Below, piece by piece: positions 61,038 to 64,000 of a stretch of DNA of 64,000 nucleotides (positions are counted from its first letter, which is position 1; each line of letters opens with the position of its first letter). Position numbers and translations under genes: made by a program. The stretch is from Marivita hallyeonensis (GTDB lineage: Bacteria; Pseudomonadota; Alphaproteobacteria; Rhodobacterales; Rhodobacteraceae): contig NZ_FQXC01000004.1 in NCBI RefSeq assembly GCF_900129875.1, positions 62,001 to 126,000 of the forward strand. Reading direction: 5' to 3'. The notes beneath the pieces were generated by a model. It did no database searches, was not told where the DNA came from, and saw nothing but the letters and a program-made list of their open reading frames with translations.

Positions 61038-64000
61038 TCAGAAAATCGCCTCTTGCACGGGAGCTAGGCTTGAACCAACGATTTGAGTAGCCGAGTTAAG
61101 GCTACCAGCTCCCGAAAAGTCTACGGTCAGCGTCGTGCCATCAGTCGCAAAACCCAACTCTATTGAATTACTTGCAGCCGCAGTCAAAGCTGCGGAGTCC
61201 ACCTCAGTCAGCGAGTTGGCGTCGAATTCCACAAGCTGAACCGAGAAACCGCTATTGACCGTTATGCTGCTTCCTGTGACCAGATCAGCAGTAAAGCCGT
61301 CGAGATTAGTAATGCTGGATGCAAGAACATATAAAATGCCATCAAGCACCACGTCGCCCGACGCGGAGTAGGTATCATGTTCAATCAAGACGCCACCGCT
61401 AACCAGAAAGTCAAAGCCAAACCCACCGGTGTTCACAGTTAAGTCGCCATTGATCGTCAGGTCTTCTATTCCGGATGAACTGCGCAGGATGTTATCCTGA
61501 ATGACATCAGCGTTCAGTTGGCCGCCACTGGTCACGTCCAAAATGCCATTATTGACGATCTCATCGCCTTCGAGGGTACCGCCGTTGCTGACGGTGACAA
61601 TCGCATTGCCGCGCGCTCCAGGTGAATCTTCGGATAAGGATGCATCTGCACCGAAGTCAAAGACGCTGCCTGAGCCATCGACATTCAAGATACCTTCGGA
61701 ACCATCATTCTCTGCCAAGATGAAAATTCCATCAGGATCATTGGTAATGATCCCGCCATCGAGCACATTGATTGTGCCGCTTGACCCGGCTTCGGCACCC
61801 GCACGGATAAACCCTGTCTCACCACCGTCGATGTCGATGTTGTCGGCGCCGTCAATGGAAATTGTCGACCCCGCGCCAGTGACGGTGAGCGTGCCGACAC
61901 CTCCATCGTTTCGTCCTACTTGAAACCCGGGAAAATCGCCTCCGTCGCCAGTGATCGTAATGTCGGCTCCGTCACCCACCAAGATGCTGCCTTCTGCGTT
62001 GCGAGCCACATCCAGAAAGGCTCCGAACTCATTGCTGACTGTGGAACCTGCCAAGCTCAGCGTAGTGCCTTCTCCTTCGAAGACAGTGGCTGCCATACCA
62101 TCTCTGCCAGAGGAAAAGAAATTAGCTTCAACATCCGCGCCGTCGGACACTGTGAAAGTGGACGAGCCTACGTTTCGACCAACTTCGATGGAGCCTTTGC
62201 CTGCAACGAGGAGTGTTCCTTCGCCGGTAATCTCCGCACTTGCTGTCCCACCATCACGATCACTTCCACCGGACAACTGCATACCGCCGCCGAACTCTTC
62301 ACCTGCAAGAAGATGTATCTGAGCGCCGTCGCGAAGGATGAAAGAGCCAGTTCCTCCCTCTTCCGCAACACGCATGAAACCATTGTCGCCGACTCCGGAG
62401 GCGCTTCCAAGCGTCACCATCGTCCCAAGTCCCTCGACAATCAGAGTACCGTCAGCCGTCGCACCTTCCACGTTGTTGGCGTCACCGATTATAATTGACT
62501 GTCTCAGGCTGACGCTTGCGCCATCGGAAATGGTCACTGTGCCTTCAGCCACCGGGTCACCGTCGCCCACGACGTCCTGCCCACGAATTTCCGCGATGCC
62601 CATGCCGCCTTGCTCGCCATAGGATAGCGTCACAATCGTACCTTGCCCGGTGATCGTTGTAGTACCGGTACTGTTGATCGCAGTGTTGATGCCTTCTGCC
62701 GTTACGCTGGCACCGTTGGAAACAGTGAGTGTCGCGGTCCCAACGTTTCGGCCAACTTCGATATAGCCATCCTCAACCAGCAGTTCAGTACCAGACCCTG
62801 TGACATCGAAAGTTGCCGTGCCGCCTATACGATCGCTGCGGCCTGACAATTGGATACCCGCGCCGAACTCTTCGCCGGAAAGCAGGTCAAGTTGAGCACC
62901 ATCGCGGAGCACCAAAGAGCCCGTGCCGCCGTCCTCTGCGATGCGCAAAAAACCATCTCTGCCAACACCACTCTCGCCGCCGAGAGTAACGTTGGTGCCA
63001 GCGCCCTCGATCGTTATGGATGCAGTCCCATCTTCCGCCGCGATTATGTCTCCCGCGAAAACAGTAGCACCGTCAGACACAGTGAACTCGGCCTGACCAG
63101 ACCTATGGCCCACAAAAATACCGCCCTCTTCGACCAAGAGCGACGTGCCAACACCAGTGAAGAGAGCGGTAGCTGTGCCATTCTCGTCGCTTCCGCTCGA
63201 TAGGTCGAGAAAAGCGCCGAATTCATCACCTGCGAAAAGACGCATTTCAGCACCATCCCGCAAAATGAGTTCACCATTGCCGCCTTCTTCGGCTACATTG
63301 ATCCCGCCAGACCGACCTTCGTTTGTCGCCAGGCCGGCTGTGAACAACGTACCGTTACCTTCGACAATCAAAGTGCCGTTTGCGACAGCACCAGCCACGT
63401 TGTCGGCGTCCGCAATGCTCACAAAGTTGCGCACGTTGACTTCGGCGCCATCCCGGATGATCACCAAGCCATCAGCGGTTCGGTTCTGTGTTGTGTCGGT
63501 AACGCCGTCTTCGCCACTGCTGATGTTTGCTATTGTTAGAGACCCTCGTTCACCACCACCGGAATTTATGACCGATACCGTGGTCTGCGCCCCTTCGATC
63601 ACCAAATTCCCCACAACGCTTTGGCCCCCGGGGAGCAACACGTCGTTTTCGATTTCCGGGCCTGAGTTACGGGCAATTTCGATGGACCCACGTGAGTCAG
63701 GGTCAAAGTGGTCAACTATTACTTGGGCTCCGTCGTTGATAAAAAATGTTCCCGTGGTCGAACGTCCATCACTTGTTGAAACCCTTAGCTGTGAGCTTCC
63801 ACTGAACTCCGTACCGGGAAGAGTTACCAAAGTCGAAGGACCTGTAAGCGAAAAGACGCTATCTCCGTCACTGATCTGGAAGTCATCGCCAACCGTCAGT
63901 TCAGCGTTCTTCACAACAAAACTGGAGGGCGTTCCCGTTGCCGCAAAAATATCGCCGTTTGTTTCCAATTCCAGCAAGCCTTGTGGAGTGTCGCTACTGG
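61038..64000 (-). CDS. Large beta-helix repeat surface protein, 5' partial
   Basis: The frame is open from the window edge (about 987 residues visible; start outside). It consists of short beta-strand repeats rich in Gly, Asp, Thr and Ser, of the type GTATLTVSNGASVTAEG, as in autotransporter passengers and other beta-solenoid adhesins. Three ~105-residue blocks recur, each with a variant of LILRDGAEMRLFAGDEFGA, a GSD..GGTA segment and IEVGRNVGTATLTVSNGA. The C-terminus (ILYVLASSITNLDGF, then SLAPVQEAIF) lacks an outer-membrane beta-barrel, so it is not a classic autotransporter; export route unknown. No cysteines were noticed in the visible part. Probably an adhesin or matrix protein. Confidence 0.8.
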   Translation of the reverse strand, partial: SSDTPQGLLELETNGDIFAATGTPSSFVVKNAELTVGDDFQISDGDSVFSLTGPSTLVTLPGTEFSGSSQLRVSTSDGRSTTGTFFINDGAQVIVDHFDPDSRGSIEIARNSGPEIENDVLLPGGQSVVGNLVIEGAQTTVSVINSGGGERGSLTIANISSGEDGVTDTTQNRTADGLVIIRDGAEVNVRNFVSIADADNVAGAVANGTLIVEGNGTLFTAGLATNEGRSGGINVAEEGGNGELILRDGAEMRLFAGDEFGAFLDLSSGSDENGTATALFTGVGTSLLVEEGGIFVGHRSGQAEFTVSDGATVFAGDIIAAEDGTASITIEGAGTNVTLGGESGVGRDGFLRIAEDGGTGSLVLRDGAQLDLLSGEEFGAGIQLSGRSDRIGGTATFDVTGSGTELLVEDGYIEVGRNVGTATLTVSNGASVTAEGINTAINSTGTTTITGQGTIVTLSYGEQGGMGIAEIRGQDVVGDGDPVAEGTVTISDGASVSLRQSIIIGDANNVEGATADGTLIVEGLGTMVTLGSASGVGDNGFMRVAEEGGTGSFILRDGAQIHLLAGEEFGGGMQLSGGSDRDGGTASAEITGEGTLLVAGKGSIEVGRNVGSSTFTVSDGADVEANFFSSGRDGMAATVFEGEGTTLSLAGSTVSNEFGAFLDVARNAEGSILVGDGADITITGDGGDFPGFQVGRNDGGVGTLTVTGAGSTISIDGADNIDIDGGETGFIRAGAEAGSSGTINVLDGGIITNDPDGIFILAENDGSEGILNVDGSGSVFDFGADASLSEDSPGARGNAIVTVSNGGTLEGDEIVNNGILDVTSGGQLNADVIQDNILRSSSGIEDLTINGDLTVNTGGFGFDFLVSGGVLIEHDTYSASGDVVLDGILYVLASSITNLDGFTADLVTGSSITVNSGFSVQLVEFDANSLTEVDSAALTAAASNSIELGFATDGTTLTVDFSGAGSLNSATQIVGSSLAPVQEAIF

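Overview
The window is one contiguous stretch of a Rhodobacterales (Roseobacter-clade) chromosome. The evidence is high GC with dense, overlapping operons. It also carries the family's usual gene orders: xerD near aroK/aroB, purC-purS-purQ, rplU-rpmA-GNAT-obgE-proB-proA, and an F1-ATPase zeta-inhibitor (DUF1476) gene. The ribosomal protein L21 has a helix-hairpin-helix tail, and the intergenic palindromes are of a type common in this clade. This is inference from gene content; no 16S gene is present.

Region by region. 1-5.9 kb holds a peptide/nickel-type ABC importer (solute-binding protein, two permeases, fused double ATPase) and then a small orphan gene of different composition. 6.2-13.5 kb is housekeeping: lytic transglycosylase, ssb, aroB, aroK, a 49-residue membrane peptide, a large secreted unknown, xerD and a CorC/HlyC-type CBS protein, closed by a run of seven hairpins. 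13.7-18.7 kb has two divergent paralogous FAD/GcvT (dimethylglycine/sarcosine dehydrogenase-like) enzymes. 18.7-27.7 kb has a MobA-like nucleotidyltransferase, an AttEFGH-like ABC/lipocalin operon, a MoxR-VWA pair and a small lipoprotein. 27.8-31.6 kb has tRNA-Leu(CAA), DedA-like and DsbB-like membrane proteins, and an Lrp regulator divergent from arginase and ornithine cyclodeaminase. 31.7-34.8 kb is a DctBD-type two-component system whose regulator lacks the GAFTGA loop. 34.8-42 kb has purine genes (purQ, purS, purC, purB), the ATPase zeta subunit, a histidine phosphatase and two saccharopine dehydrogenases, plus a strongly folded 270-base non-coding stretch. 42-51 kb has small secreted peptides, an orphan FliG, an FbpC-like ATPase, and the proA-proB-obgE-GNAT-GNAT-rpmA-rplU cluster. 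51-53.6 kb has a DUF2059 protein and a convergent XRE-regulator/acyltransferase-like pair.

From tRNA-Ser(CGA) at 53.8 kb onward the character changes. A decayed tyrosine integrase lies beside the tRNA, followed by two small DNA-binding (excisionase-like) proteins and a three-gene cluster of unknown function. Two of those three genes need a one-base frameshift correction. Beyond this, at lower GC, are two large surface/secreted-type genes in convergent orientation: a Calx-beta repeat protein carrying a nearly perfect 717-bp in-frame tandem duplication, and a beta-helix repeat protein that runs off the end of the window. The tRNA-Ser-proximal part looks like the relic of an integrative element and is where undescribed functions are most likely.

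No CRISPR array, rRNA or intact insertion sequence was seen. All functional assignments rest on motif and family recognition by eye, without database searches.
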